From Amaricoccus sp003258405 (GTDB lineage: Bacteria > Pseudomonadota > Alphaproteobacteria > Rhodobacterales > Rhodobacteraceae), in assembly GCF_043226085.1 (NCBI RefSeq), contig NZ_CP171225.1:1364001-1428000 (forward strand): a stretch of DNA of 64,000 nt, written 5' to 3'. Positions 43,498 to 51,420 of the stretch are shown one piece after another (within the stretch, counting starts at the first letter, position 1; every line of letters starts with the position of its first letter). The notes beneath the pieces are model-generated. The model was not told the origin of the DNA, did no database searches, and worked only from the letters and a program-made list of their open reading frames with translations. Both the position numbers and the translations under genes were made by a program.

Positions 43498-44283
43498 TCA
43501 ATGCGCGAGGATCTGGCCCAGGAAGAGCTTTGTGCGTTCGGAGCGGGGGGCGTTGAAGAAGGTCTCGGGCGGGGCCTGCTCGATGATCTGGCCGCCATCC
43601 ATGAAGATCACCCTGTGCGCCACCTTGCGCGCAAATCCCATCTCGTGGGTGACGCAGAGCATGGTCATCCCGTCGAGCGCGAGCTCGATCATGGTCTCGA
43701 GCACCTCCTTGATCATCTCCGGATCGAGCGCCGAGGTCGGCTCGTCAAAGAGCATGATCTTCGGCCGCATGCAAAGCGCGCGCGCGATCGCCACACGCTG
43801 CTGCTGACCGCCCGAAAGCTGACCGGGATACTTCCCCGCCTGTTCCGGAATCCGCACCTTGCGCAGGAAATGCATCGCCAGCTCTTCGGCCTCCCGCCGC
43901 GGCATCTTGCGGACCCAGATGGGCGCGAGCGTGCAGTTCTGAAGGATCGTGAGATGCGGGAAGAGATTGAAGTGCTGGAAGCACATGCCGACATCCGAGC
44001 GGATCCGGTCGATGTTCTTGAGATCCCCGGTAAGCTCCGTGCCATCGACGATGATCCGGCCGGTCTGATGCTCCTCGAGCCGGTTTATGCAACGGATCAG
44101 CGTCGACTTGCCCGAACCCGAAGGGCCGCAGAGCACAATGCGCTCGCCGCGATAGACCGTGAGGTCGATGTCGCGCAGGACGTGGAACTGGCCGTACCAC
44201 TTGTTCATGCCGATGATCTCGACCGCGACCTCGTCGGAGACCGCCGCCTCCTCCCGGCCTGCATCCCGCACTGGCTCGCGCAT
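43498..44283 (-). CDS. polar amino-acid ABC transporter ATPase (BztD/GlnQ type)
   Basis: The 261-residue ATPase has Walker A GPSGSGKS (53-60), the Q-loop in VGMCFQHFNLFPHLT, signature LSGGQQQR and Walker B IMLFDEPTSALDPE. This is the BztD/AapP/GlnQ subfamily that powers uptake of glutamate, glutamine, aspartate and asparagine. In Rhodobacter bztABCD the ATPase follows the binding protein and two permeases, but no permease or binding protein lies nearby here, so it is an orphan or a displaced copy. The ATG at 44283 gives a 20-residue charged leader as in BztD. Upstream is the end of the ATP12-like gene, 144 bp away. Confidence 0.93.
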   Translation of the reverse strand: MREPVRDAGREEAAVSDEVAVEIIGMNKWYGQFHVLRDIDLTVYRGERIVLCGPSGSGKSTLIRCINRLEEHQTGRIIVDGTELTGDLKNIDRIRSDVGMCFQHFNLFPHLTILQNCTLAPIWVRKMPRREAEELAMHFLRKVRIPEQAGKYPGQLSGGQQQRVAIARALCMRPKIMLFDEPTSALDPEMIKEVLETMIELALDGMTMLCVTHEMGFARKVAHRVIFMDGGQIIEQAPPETFFNAPRSERTKLFLGQILAH

Positions 44284-44398
44284 CGCCTTGTCCCCCCGGG
44301 GCCGGAACGGCCCGCAGACCGCAAGCTTCGGCCGAATTCGCGAAAGGTCAAGCGCGCGCGTCCAGCGGCCCGGTGCGGAAGGCCGCGATCCGGCACCT

Positions 44399-44440
44399 CT
44401 GCCGCCCGAAGCGGCAGAAGCTGCGCGTCAGACGCGCAGC
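44399..44440 (-). terminator. tandem hairpins at the end of the crcB-rluC-HAD-atp12 run
   Basis: Two adjacent inverted repeats: arms 44399-44405 and 44411-44417, and arms near 44420-44427 and 44433-44440. The second overlaps the stop codon of the ATP12-like gene. There is no clear T tract on the minus strand, so termination strength is doubtful. Confidence 0.35.
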
Positions 44441-45132
44441 AAGCGGAGCTGATCCTCGGCGCGCAGGAACACCGCGCATTTGATCGCCGCGGCCTGCTCG
44501 GCCTCGTGATCGTGCCCCCACTGCTCGGCCTGCCAGATCTCGTCGAGCCGCGACAGCGCCCAGGCGCTCTCGCCGTCGAGCGCACCGCGCGACACCGCCA
44601 GCGCGAGCACGAGCGAGCCCGAGAGCGTCACGAGCTCATGGAGGGCCGCGAGGGCGAAGGGATCATGCGCCGCCACCGCCGCGCGCAGCGCCGCAAGGCT
44701 CGGCTCGGGCTGAGCGTGGTGGATGATCCCGGTCACCGCAAGCAGAGGCGCGCCGATCTCGCGCGCGGACCACTCGAGCCAGGGGTCCCAGAGCTCCGCC
44801 TGCCGGAGCCGGAGCGCATCCGGCCCCTCCGCCCGGTAGCAGAGCAGATCGGTCTCGCCATAGGCCGCGAGCGCCTCGACCACGGGGCCGGGCGTGCCGG
44901 CGATGCGGTCGATCACCGTGTTGGCCGTGCGGGTGAAGGGCAGATCGTCGGGCCGGATCTCGCTCTCGATCCCCTCCCATTCCGCCACGATTTCGCGCGC
45001 GAACGCCGCCGTCGGCACCACGAGCGGCGCATGGGCCGGCGTCTTGAGGACGCGGCCATCGAGCGCGACACCGAACCCGCCGTCGCACGCCTCGACGGAA
45101 ACGCGCTCCCAGAACCGTTTGCGCCCGATCAT
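44428..45132 (-). CDS. ATP12-family ATP synthase assembly chaperone
   Basis: The 234-residue protein resembles mitochondrial Atp12, which binds the F1 alpha subunit during ATP synthase assembly; alphaproteobacteria retain homologues. Typical blocks are RFWERVSVE near the N-terminus, VALDGRVLKTP, AEWEGIESEI with PFTRTANTVIDRI, and the TDLLCYRAEGP segment. The C-terminal half contains GSLVLALAV. It is probably cytoplasmic. The ATG at 45132 overlaps the HAD gene stop by 4 bp (ATGA). It closes the coupled run crcB, rluC-like, HAD, atp12. Confidence 0.9.
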   Translation of the reverse strand: MIGRKRFWERVSVEACDGGFGVALDGRVLKTPAHAPLVVPTAAFAREIVAEWEGIESEIRPDDLPFTRTANTVIDRIAGTPGPVVEALAAYGETDLLCYRAEGPDALRLRQAELWDPWLEWSAREIGAPLLAVTGIIHHAQPEPSLAALRAAVAAHDPFALAALHELVTLSGSLVLALAVSRGALDGESAWALSRLDEIWQAEQWGHDHEAEQAAAIKCAVFLRAEDQLRLLRV

Positions 45133-45809
45133 GCGCTCTTGTCCCAGAGCATCTGGAGCGCCGCGGGAAGGGCGGCATAATCGTCGATCACCAGATCCGC
45201 CCCGGCCGCGACCAGCCGCGCGCGCGGGTGGTAGCCCCAGGACACCCCGATGGTCGCAACCCCCGCCGAGCGGCCCATGACGATGTCAAACTCGGTATCG
45301 CCCACCATGACGGCCCGGCCGGGCGCGCAGCCTGTCTCGCTCAGCGCCGCTTCCACCATGGAGGGATGCGGCTTCGAGGGATGGTTGTCGGCGGTCTGGA
45401 TCGTCGCGAAATGCGCCTCGATCGGATGCATGGTAAAGAACCGGTCGACCCCGCGGCGCGCCTTGCCGGTCGCGATGCCGAGCAGCGTCCAGGGATCGGC
45501 GGCCAGCGCCTCGATCACGTCGAGCGCGCCGGGATAGAGCGGGGCGTGCGAGCCCGCATCGTTGCGGGCAGCAAGGAAGCACTGGCGGTAGCCATCGGCC
45601 AGCGCGAGGGTTTCGGCCTCGGACAGATGCGGCGCGAGCGCCGTCATCGCCTGCGGCAGCGACAGGCCGACGATCCCGAGCACGGCCTCCCGGCTCGGGG
45701 CCGGATGCCCGCCCGCGGTGAAGGCCGTCGTCATGGCATCGAGGATCTCGTGCTGGCTGTCGACGATGGTGCCGTCCATGTCGAAGATGACGAGACGAGG
45801 CGTGGTCAT
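45129..45809 (-). CDS. HAD-superfamily hydrolase (phosphoglycolate-phosphatase-like)
   Basis: The 226-residue enzyme carries HAD motif I DMDGTIVDS (residues 10-18), motif II in GIATGKA, and motif IV in MVGDTEFDIVMGRSAG. An alpha-helical cap follows motif I. It dephosphorylates a small sugar phosphate or phosphoglycolate in the cytoplasm; the closest outline is the Gph/PGPase group, so substrate is tentative. Its ATG overlaps the pseudouridine synthase stop by 4 bp, and its own stop overlaps atp12 likewise. Such HAD genes follow rluC homologues in many Rhodobacterales. Confidence 0.9.
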   Translation of the reverse strand: MTTPRLVIFDMDGTIVDSQHEILDAMTTAFTAGGHPAPSREAVLGIVGLSLPQAMTALAPHLSEAETLALADGYRQCFLAARNDAGSHAPLYPGALDVIEALAADPWTLLGIATGKARRGVDRFFTMHPIEAHFATIQTADNHPSKPHPSMVEAALSETGCAPGRAVMVGDTEFDIVMGRSAGVATIGVSWGYHPRARLVAAGADLVIDDYAALPAALQMLWDKSA

Positions 45810-46852
45810 GTGTCCTCCCGGAAGGGGTCATCGGGCGCCTCCGCCGGATCCCAGCCGAAGAGATCCCAGGTGCGCGCCATGTGGTCAGGCAGGGGGGCGG
45901 CGATCCGGAGCGGCTTGCCGGTCGCCGGATGGCGCAGCGTGAGGCTGCGCGAATGGAGATGGAGCTTGCGGCTCACCGATCCGCCGAGCTGCGCCCCCCA
46001 GCCGGTGCCGGTGTTTTCCTGCGCGTTGGTGCCGTATTTGCCGTCGCCCACGATCGGATGGCCGATCTCGGCCATATGGGCGCGAAGCTGATGCGTCCGC
46101 CCGGTGATGGGGGCCAGCGCGACCCAGGCCGCACGGGTCGCCGCCGCCTCGATCACCGCGTAGTCGGTGGTCGCGCGCTTGGCGCCCTCGGTCGCGGCGA
46201 CGCGGTCGGGATGGATGCAGATCATCTTCTCCCCCGCCCCGTCCGGCCCGTGGCCCGGCGCCTTCACCAGGCCGTAACGGATCGTACCGGCGCGCGGCGC
46301 GGGGCAGCCCGCCACCGCGGCCCAGTAGATCTTGCGCGTCTCGCGCGCCTGGAACGCCTTGGCGAGCCCCGCTGCCGCGCGTGCCGAACGGGCGAGCAGG
46401 ATGACGCCCGAGGTGTCGCGATCGAGCCGGTGCACGAGACGCGGCTTGTCCTCGGCCCCGAAGCGCAGCGCCTCGGTCAGCATGTCGAGATGCCGGGTCT
46501 GCCCCGAGCCGCCCTGCACCGCGAGGCCGGGCGGCTTGTTGAGCGCGAGGATCTGGTCGTCGCGGTAGATCACACAGGCCCGGATCATCTCGGCATCGGC
46601 CTCGGCGATCTTCGGCCGCGGGGCCTCGGCCTTCGGCGCCTCGGTCTCGGGCAGCGGCGGCACGCGCACCACCTGCCCCTCGGCGAGCCGCGTCGCGGGC
46701 TTCACCCGGCCGCCATCGACCCGGATCTCGCCCTTGCGGCACATCCGTTCGATCCTCGCCTGGGTGACATGCGGCGCCAGCCGCCGGAGCCAGCGGTCGA
46801 GCCTCTGGTCGGCGTCTTCTGCGCCGATGCTGATCTGACGAACCCCGCTCAT
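45806..46852 (-). CDS. RluC/RluD-family 23S rRNA pseudouridine synthase
   Basis: The 348-residue protein has an N-terminal S4 RNA-binding domain (QRLDRWLRRLAPHVTQARIERMCRKGEIRVDG, about residues 16-48) and a RluA-type catalytic domain with the aspartate nucleophile in HRLDRDTSGVILLA. A charged linker (PLPETEAPKAEAPRPK) separates them. It is most like RluC, which modifies U955, U2504 and U2580 of 23S rRNA, but RluD-like specificity is not excluded. The ATG at 46852 overlaps crcB by 4 bp. A longer open frame to 47293 is only a shadow of crcB. Confidence 0.93.
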   Translation of the reverse strand: MSGVRQISIGAEDADQRLDRWLRRLAPHVTQARIERMCRKGEIRVDGGRVKPATRLAEGQVVRVPPLPETEAPKAEAPRPKIAEADAEMIRACVIYRDDQILALNKPPGLAVQGGSGQTRHLDMLTEALRFGAEDKPRLVHRLDRDTSGVILLARSARAAAGLAKAFQARETRKIYWAAVAGCPAPRAGTIRYGLVKAPGHGPDGAGEKMICIHPDRVAATEGAKRATTDYAVIEAAATRAAWVALAPITGRTHQLRAHMAEIGHPIVGDGKYGTNAQENTGTGWGAQLGGSVSRKLHLHSRSLTLRHPATGKPLRIAAPLPDHMARTWDLFGWDPAEAPDDPFREDT

Positions 46853-47235
46853 GCCGTGGCCCAGCCGCGGAGCAGCGTGATCGCGCCGGCAAAGGCCGCG
46901 AGCCCGAGAACCACCGAGGCGGCGACATAGGCAAACGCCAGATCGGCCCGGCCGCGCTCCACGAGCAGCACGGTCTCGAGCGAGAAGGCCGAGAAGGTGG
47001 TGAAACCGCCCAGAATGCCGGTCATGAAGAAGGGCGCCATGTGCTGCAGCCCGAGGTCGGACCGGCGCACGAGCAGCATCGCGGCAATCCCCATGATGAA
47101 GGAGCCGACGACGTTGACGCAGAGCGTGCCCCAGGGAAAGGCATTGCCGACCTGACGGGTGATCTGCCAGGCACAGAGATGGCGCAATGTCGCACCGAGC
47201 GCGCCTCCGAGGGCGACTTGCAGAACAACGGGCAT
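46849..47235 (-). CDS. crcB: fluoride-specific ion channel CrcB/Fluc
   Basis: The 128-residue membrane protein has four helices and the Fluc signatures LGGALGATLRH, GTLCVNVVGSFIMG and GILGGFTTFSAFSLE, the last containing the conserved phenylalanines and threonines lining the fluoride pores. It forms dual-topology dimers that export fluoride. The ATG at 47235 (MPVVLQ) with GAGG upstream is preferred to an ATG at 47253. No fluoride riboswitch motif is recognisable in the 93-bp spacer upstream. Its stop overlaps the pseudouridine synthase start (ATGA). Confidence 0.95.
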   Translation of the reverse strand: MPVVLQVALGGALGATLRHLCAWQITRQVGNAFPWGTLCVNVVGSFIMGIAAMLLVRRSDLGLQHMAPFFMTGILGGFTTFSAFSLETVLLVERGRADLAFAYVAASVVLGLAAFAGAITLLRGWATA

Positions 47236-47328
47236 GTGGAAGCCTCGATACACGGGAAAACACCTTCCAAAGGCCCGGAAGGCCGAATGTCAAGACCGGG
47301 CGGCACCGCAGGGCTCACGTCCGCGCGT

Positions 47329-48705
47329 TCACTCCGGCGCCGCATCGCGGCGGATCTGCGCGATTCTGGCCGCGCGCTCCCGGATCTCCGCCTCCTCGCC
47401 GCGCGCTGTCGGGCGATAGTAGGTCTCGCGCTCCATGCCTTCGGGAAAGTAGTTCTGCCCCGAGACGCCCGCCTCGGTGTTGTGGTCGTAGACATAGCCC
47501 GAGCCGTAGCCCTCGTCCTTCATCAGGCCGGTGGGGGCGTTGAGGATGTGCTTGGGCGGCACCAGCGAACCGGTGGCCGCGGCCGAGGCCATCGCCTCCT
47601 TGTAGCCGGCATAGGCCGCGTTCGATTTCGGCGCGAGCGCGAGATAGATCACCGCCTGGCCGAGCGCGAGTTCGCCCTCGGGCGAGCCGAGCCGCTCGAA
47701 GGTCTCCCAGGCATCGAGGCAGACCCGCTGCGCACGGGGATCGGCCAGCCCGATGTCCTCCACCGCCATGCGGGTGATCCGTCGCGCCAGATAGCGCGGG
47801 TCCTCTCCCGCCCGCAGCATCCGCGCGAGCCAGTAGAGCGAAGCGTCGGGGTCGGAGCCGCGCACCGACTTGTGGAGCGCGGAGATGAGATTGTAATGCC
47901 CGTCGCCGGCCTTGTCGTAGACGGGCGCGCGGCGGGTCACGCGGCGGGAGAGCGCCTCCGGGTCGAGCGCCTCGCTTTCGCCCGCGATCTGCTCGACGAG
48001 ATTGAAGAGCGTCCGCCCGTCGCCGTCGGCCATCCTGACCAGCGCGTCGCGCGCCTCCGGCGTGACCGGCAGCCCGTGGCCGAGCACGGCCTCGGCCCGC
48101 AGGAGAAGCTTCGAGAGCGCCGCCTCGTCGAGCCGCTTGAGGGTGAGCACGCGGGCCCGCGACAGGAGGGCCGCATTGAGCTCGAAGGAGGGATTCTCGG
48201 TGGTCGCCCCCACGAGCACGATGGTGCCGTCTTCCATCAGCGGCAGGAAGGCATCCTGCTGCGCCTTGTTGAAGCGGTGGATCTCGTCGACGAAGAGCAG
48301 CGTGCCCTGGCCGTTGCCGTGGCGGATGCGGGCGGCCTCGAAGATCTTCTTGAGGTCCGCGACCCCGGTGAAGATCGCGCTGATCTGCACGAAGCGCAGG
48401 TCGGTCGCATCCGCGAGCAGCCGTGCGATCGTGGTCTTGCCCACGCCCGGCGGGCCCCAGAAGACGATGGAGCCGAGCTCGCGCGCCGCCAGCATGTTCC
48501 CGAGCGGGCCGTCGGGGCCGAGGACGTGCTCCTGCCCGACGACATCGGCCAGCACCTGCGGGCGCAGCCGTTCGGCGAGCGGGCGCGGCCCGGCGGGCTC
48601 GGTGGCGCGCGCTTCGGACTGCCCGCCCGGCGCCGGGCGGGGCCGGGTCTGGCGGCGGGGCTTCGGCCCCGAGGGATCGGGAAGGTTGTCGAAGAGATCG
48701 GGCAT
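47329..48705 (-). CDS. rarA: replication-associated recombination protein A (AAA+ ATPase)
   Basis: RarA/MgsA is a clamp-loader-like ATPase acting at stalled replication forks. The 458-residue protein starts with a disordered N-terminus, then Walker A GPPGVGKT (84-91), Walker B FVDEIHRF, the sensor segment GATTENPSFELNAALLSRA, and the C-terminal MgsA domain with NPTG-like NAPTGLMKDEGYGSGY. The ATG at 48705 is chosen because an upstream in-frame extension of 102 codons reads through the folD spacer without conservation. It is separated by 93 bp from crcB, transcribed the same way. Confidence 0.95.
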   Translation of the reverse strand: MPDLFDNLPDPSGPKPRRQTRPRPAPGGQSEARATEPAGPRPLAERLRPQVLADVVGQEHVLGPDGPLGNMLAARELGSIVFWGPPGVGKTTIARLLADATDLRFVQISAIFTGVADLKKIFEAARIRHGNGQGTLLFVDEIHRFNKAQQDAFLPLMEDGTIVLVGATTENPSFELNAALLSRARVLTLKRLDEAALSKLLLRAEAVLGHGLPVTPEARDALVRMADGDGRTLFNLVEQIAGESEALDPEALSRRVTRRAPVYDKAGDGHYNLISALHKSVRGSDPDASLYWLARMLRAGEDPRYLARRITRMAVEDIGLADPRAQRVCLDAWETFERLGSPEGELALGQAVIYLALAPKSNAAYAGYKEAMASAAATGSLVPPKHILNAPTGLMKDEGYGSGYVYDHNTEAGVSGQNYFPEGMERETYYRPTARGEEAEIRERAARIAQIRRDAAPE

Positions 48706-48770
48706 GATGGAAGGTCCCCCTCCCGCGCAAGTAGCGCGCGGCGCGGGCGGGTGCAATGATTGCGCGCGGA

Positions 48771-49667
48771 TCAGCCCGCGGTGAGACCTTCGGGATCGGG
48801 CAGGCCGTGGATCCGGCAGCAGGCGGTGATCGTGTTGGCGAGCAGGCAGGCGATGGTCATCGGGCCGACACCGCCCGGCACGGGCGTGATCGCGCCCGCG
48901 ACTTCCCGCGCGCTTTCGAAATCCACGTCCCCCACCAGCTTGGTCTTGCCCTCGGGCGTCTCGACGCGGTTTATGCCCACGTCGATCACGGTCGCGCCCG
49001 GCTTGATCCACTCCCCGGTGATGGTCCCGGGCCGGCCGATGGCGGCGACGAGGATATCGGCGCTGCGGCAGAGCGCCGCGATGTCGCGGGTCCGGGAATG
49101 GGCGGTGGTGACGGTGCAGCTCTCGCGGAGCAGGAGCTGGGCCATCGGCTTGCCGACGATGTTGGAGCGGCCGATCACGACGGCATTGAGCCCGGAGAGC
49201 GCGCCCAGCCGGTCGCGGAGCAGCATCAGGCAGCCGAGCGGCGTGCAGGGCACCATCGCGTCCTGGCCGGTGGCGAGGCGGCCGGCGTTGATGACATGGA
49301 AGCCGTCGACGTCCTTTTCGGGCGCGATGGCGTTGATGACGAGGTTCTCGTTCATGTGCCCGGGCAGCGGGAGCTGAACCAGGATGCCATGGACCGCCGG
49401 ATCGGCATTGAGGCGGGCGACGAGGTCGAGCAGTTCGGCCTCGGGCGCATCAGCGGGCAGCCGGTGCTCGAAGGAGGTCATGCCGGCCTCGAGCGTCTGG
49501 CGGCCCTTGTTGCGGACATAGACCTGGCTTGCCGGGTCCTCGCCCACGAGGACCACGGCGAGGCCGGGCGTGATGCCGTGGCCGGCCTTCAGCTCGGCCA
49601 CCTTTTCGGCCACGCGACCGCGCAGACCGGCCGCGAAGGCCTTGCCGTCGATGATCTCAGCGCTCAT
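48771..49667 (-). CDS. folD: bifunctional methylenetetrahydrofolate dehydrogenase/cyclohydrolase
   Basis: FolD interconverts 5,10-methylene- and 10-formyl-tetrahydrofolate using NADP, supplying one-carbon units. The 298-residue protein has the substrate motif PASQVYVRNKGRQTLEAGM with the catalytic lysine and tyrosine, DGFHVINAGRL, and the Rossmann region VVIGRSNIVGKPMAQLL with the G-R-S cofactor signature. The C-terminal signature PVPGGVGPMTIACLL is intact. The start (ATG 49667) overlaps the end of the chorismate mutase gene by 11 bp, so the two are probably co-transcribed. Confidence 0.97.
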   Translation of the reverse strand: MSAEIIDGKAFAAGLRGRVAEKVAELKAGHGITPGLAVVLVGEDPASQVYVRNKGRQTLEAGMTSFEHRLPADAPEAELLDLVARLNADPAVHGILVQLPLPGHMNENLVINAIAPEKDVDGFHVINAGRLATGQDAMVPCTPLGCLMLLRDRLGALSGLNAVVIGRSNIVGKPMAQLLLRESCTVTTAHSRTRDIAALCRSADILVAAIGRPGTITGEWIKPGATVIDVGINRVETPEGKTKLVGDVDFESAREVAGAITPVPGGVGPMTIACLLANTITACCRIHGLPDPEGLTAG

Positions 49668-49989
49668 GAGCCTCTCCTCCGGTCTCTGCCCGGTCCGGGC
49701 CGAGCACCCGCTCCTCGCGGGCGATCGACCATTCGATGATCTGGCGCCAGAGACCCTCGACGAACGCGCCGTCGAGCCCCGCCGCCTCGGCCCGCATGCG
49801 GGCGTTCAGCGCGACCTCCTCCACCCGGGTCTCGATCCGGGCGGGCCAGCCCGCGGCCTGCTTGAGCTCGACCGCCCGATCGATGCAGGCGGCCCGGCGG
49901 ACGAGCAGCGCGACGAGCTCGGCGTCGAGCGCATCGATCAGCGCCCTCAGGTCGGCCATGTCGGCGCAGGATTTGGGATCTGTTGCCAT
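49657..49989 (-). CDS. chorismate mutase, AroQ type
   Basis: The 110-residue helical protein has the AroQ pattern: LRALIDALDAELVALLVRRAACIDRAVELK with the active-site arginine and lysine, then ETRVEEVALNARMRAEAAGLD. It converts chorismate to prephenate for Phe and Tyr, and in some bacteria similar monofunctional proteins act as isochorismate pyruvate lyase. Two ATGs are possible, 49989 and 50001; neither has a clear Shine-Dalgarno. It overlaps folD by 11 bp. The MOSC gene lies upstream across 59 bp, also leftward. Confidence 0.88.
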   Translation of the reverse strand: MATDPKSCADMADLRALIDALDAELVALLVRRAACIDRAVELKQAAGWPARIETRVEEVALNARMRAEAAGLDGAFVEGLWRQIIEWSIAREERVLGPDRAETGGEAHER

Positions 49990-50048
49990 GAGCGCGGCCA
50001 TAGCGCGAGCCGGGGGGAGTTGCAATGCGGGCCGGAGGGCGGCCGGGC

Positions 50049-50657
50049 TCAACCCGGCCCCTCGCCCGCCCCGGCGGCGAGCGGGGGGTAGAGGCGGACG
50101 GGCGGGACATGGAGACGGACGGTCTCGCCGAGGCGGACCACGCCCTCGCGTTCGACCCAGGCGGTGACGCCGCGCCGGTTGCGGGCGGCCGCCTTGTAGC
50201 CCCGGCCGACGCCGGGATGCCGCGCCTCGATCTCGCGGGCGGGAATCTGGCACGGGGCGTTTTCCATGTCGACGGTGAGCGAGGCGCCGCCCTCGAAGAC
50301 GAGCCGCGAGGACGGCGGCACCAGGGTGAAATCGGGGATGCCCTCGAGCACCATGCTCGCCCCGACCCATTCGGGCGGCAGCGCGGGGATGCCGAGCAGG
50401 CGGGCGGTTTCGGCGAGCTCCTCGGTGGAGAGGATCGAGACCTGGCGGGTGTTCCGGATCTCGGTGCCCTTCGGATACTGGCCGGTGACGCGCGAGCAGG
50501 AGGCCCGGGTGAGGCCCGCGTGGCTTTCGCCCGCGACGCCTTCGAAGCCGAAGGCGAGCTCGTCGGCCGGAACCGAGGCGGGCCCGGCCGCGCGATCGGG
50601 CACGCGCCCGAGGAAGACAACCCGGCCGGTCAGCTCGGTGGGTGTGAGGATCGCCAT
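50049..50657 (-). CDS. MOSC-domain protein
   Basis: The 202-residue protein resembles the MOSC fold (molybdenum cofactor sulfurase C-terminus): a beta-rich core containing GYPKGTEIRNTRQVSILSTEEL and MVLEGIP, then ENAPCQ with a cysteine that could bind sulfur or molybdopterin. Such proteins (YiiM, YcbX) carry sulfur or use Mo cofactor to reduce N-hydroxylated compounds. The specific role is unknown. The ATG at 50657 is suitable. It ends the leftward run MOSC, chorismate mutase, folD. Confidence 0.85.
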   Translation of the reverse strand: MAILTPTELTGRVVFLGRVPDRAAGPASVPADELAFGFEGVAGESHAGLTRASCSRVTGQYPKGTEIRNTRQVSILSTEELAETARLLGIPALPPEWVGASMVLEGIPDFTLVPPSSRLVFEGGASLTVDMENAPCQIPAREIEARHPGVGRGYKAAARNRRGVTAWVEREGVVRLGETVRLHVPPVRLYPPLAAGAGEGPG

Positions 50658-50830
50658 GGAAATTCGCCCCTTGCGCCGCTTCGTCCGGCCCCAGCCTAGA
50701 GCGGCGGCGGGGCGGTGAAAAGGCGGGGCGGCGCGGGCGTGAACCCCGGCGTGAAACGGGGGCTTTTCACCGTGAAAACGGGGATTCGGCCTTTGAATTC
50801 ATTGAATTTTCGTAGTTAACATATCATGAA

Positions 50831-50854
50831 TCCCGCCCGAAATCGCGGGCGGGA
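50831..50854. repeat. inverted repeat in the MOSC-gntK spacer
   Basis: Arms 50831-50839 and 50846-50854 form a 9-bp stem with a 6-base loop. It lies 28 bp left of a second, similar hairpin that is the likely gntK terminator; the two share the GGGCGGG core. It may be a relic of duplication or a second terminator. Confidence 0.5.
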
Positions 50855-50881
50855 GGCCCGTGTTTCGGGATGCGGGAAAAT

Positions 50882-50906
50882 CCCGCCCGGAGAGGCTCCG
50901 GGCGGG
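50882..50906 (-). terminator. intrinsic terminator of the gluconate operon
   Basis: A 10-bp perfect stem (50882-50891 with 50897-50906, loop GAGGC) lies 5 bp past the gntK stop codon. On the minus strand it is followed by ATTTTCCC, a short T tract, as in an intrinsic terminator. Confidence 0.7.
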
Positions 50907-50910
50907 CGGA

Positions 50911-51420
50911 TCAGAGCGCCTTCATCGCGGCGTCGAGCTGGGCGTCGGGCGGCAGGGCCACGTCGATCACCACGCCATCCTCGTCCGGGGCCAGCGGCTC
51001 CAGCGTCGAGAGCTGCGACTCGAGAAGCCTGGCCGGGAAGAAATGGCCGGGGCGGTGCGAGAGCCGGTCGGCCAGCACCTCGCGGTCGCCGTGGACGTGG
51101 AAGAAGCGCACCGTCGGCGCCCCGCCGCGCAGGATGTCGCGATAGGCGCGCTTGAGCGCCGAGCAGCCGATGACGGAGGAGCGGCCCGCGGCCTCGTTGC
51201 GGGCGATCTCGGCGGCCAGCGCCTCGAGCCAGGGCTTGCGGTCGGCATCGTCGAGGGGGGTGCCCGCCGACATCTTGGCGACATTGGCCTCCGGGTGGAA
51301 GCTGTCGCCCTCGATGAAGCGCCAGCCGAGGCGGCCCGCGAGCGCGGCGCCGAGGGTGGATTTGCCCGAGCCCGAGACGCCCATGACGACGATGTGCTGA
51401 AGGTCCGGTTCCGCGCTCAC
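50911..51420 (-). CDS. gntK: gluconokinase
   Basis: GntK phosphorylates gluconate to 6-phosphogluconate, feeding the Entner-Doudoroff or pentose phosphate route. The 169-residue kinase has the P-loop GVSGSGKST (14-22), GDSFHPEANVAKMSAGTPLDD, and the conserved block IGCSALKRAYRDILR. The start is a GTG at 51420 overlapping the transporter stop by 4 bp (GTGA); the in-frame open region further upstream belongs to the transporter on another frame. With gntT it forms a two-gene uptake and activation operon terminated by the hairpin at 50882-50906. No gntR regulator lies in the window. Confidence 0.95.
   Translation of the reverse strand: MSAEPDLQHIVVMGVSGSGKSTLGAALAGRLGWRFIEGDSFHPEANVAKMSAGTPLDDADRKPWLEALAAEIARNEAAGRSSVIGCSALKRAYRDILRGGAPTVRFFHVHGDREVLADRLSHRPGHFFPARLLESQLSTLEPLAPDEDGVVIDVALPPDAQLDAAMKAL

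Noticed and set aside
47236..47328. Fluoride riboswitch upstream of crcB
   Set aside because: No recognisable crcB-motif sequence; the spacer is short and carries no conserved pseudoknot pattern that I can see.
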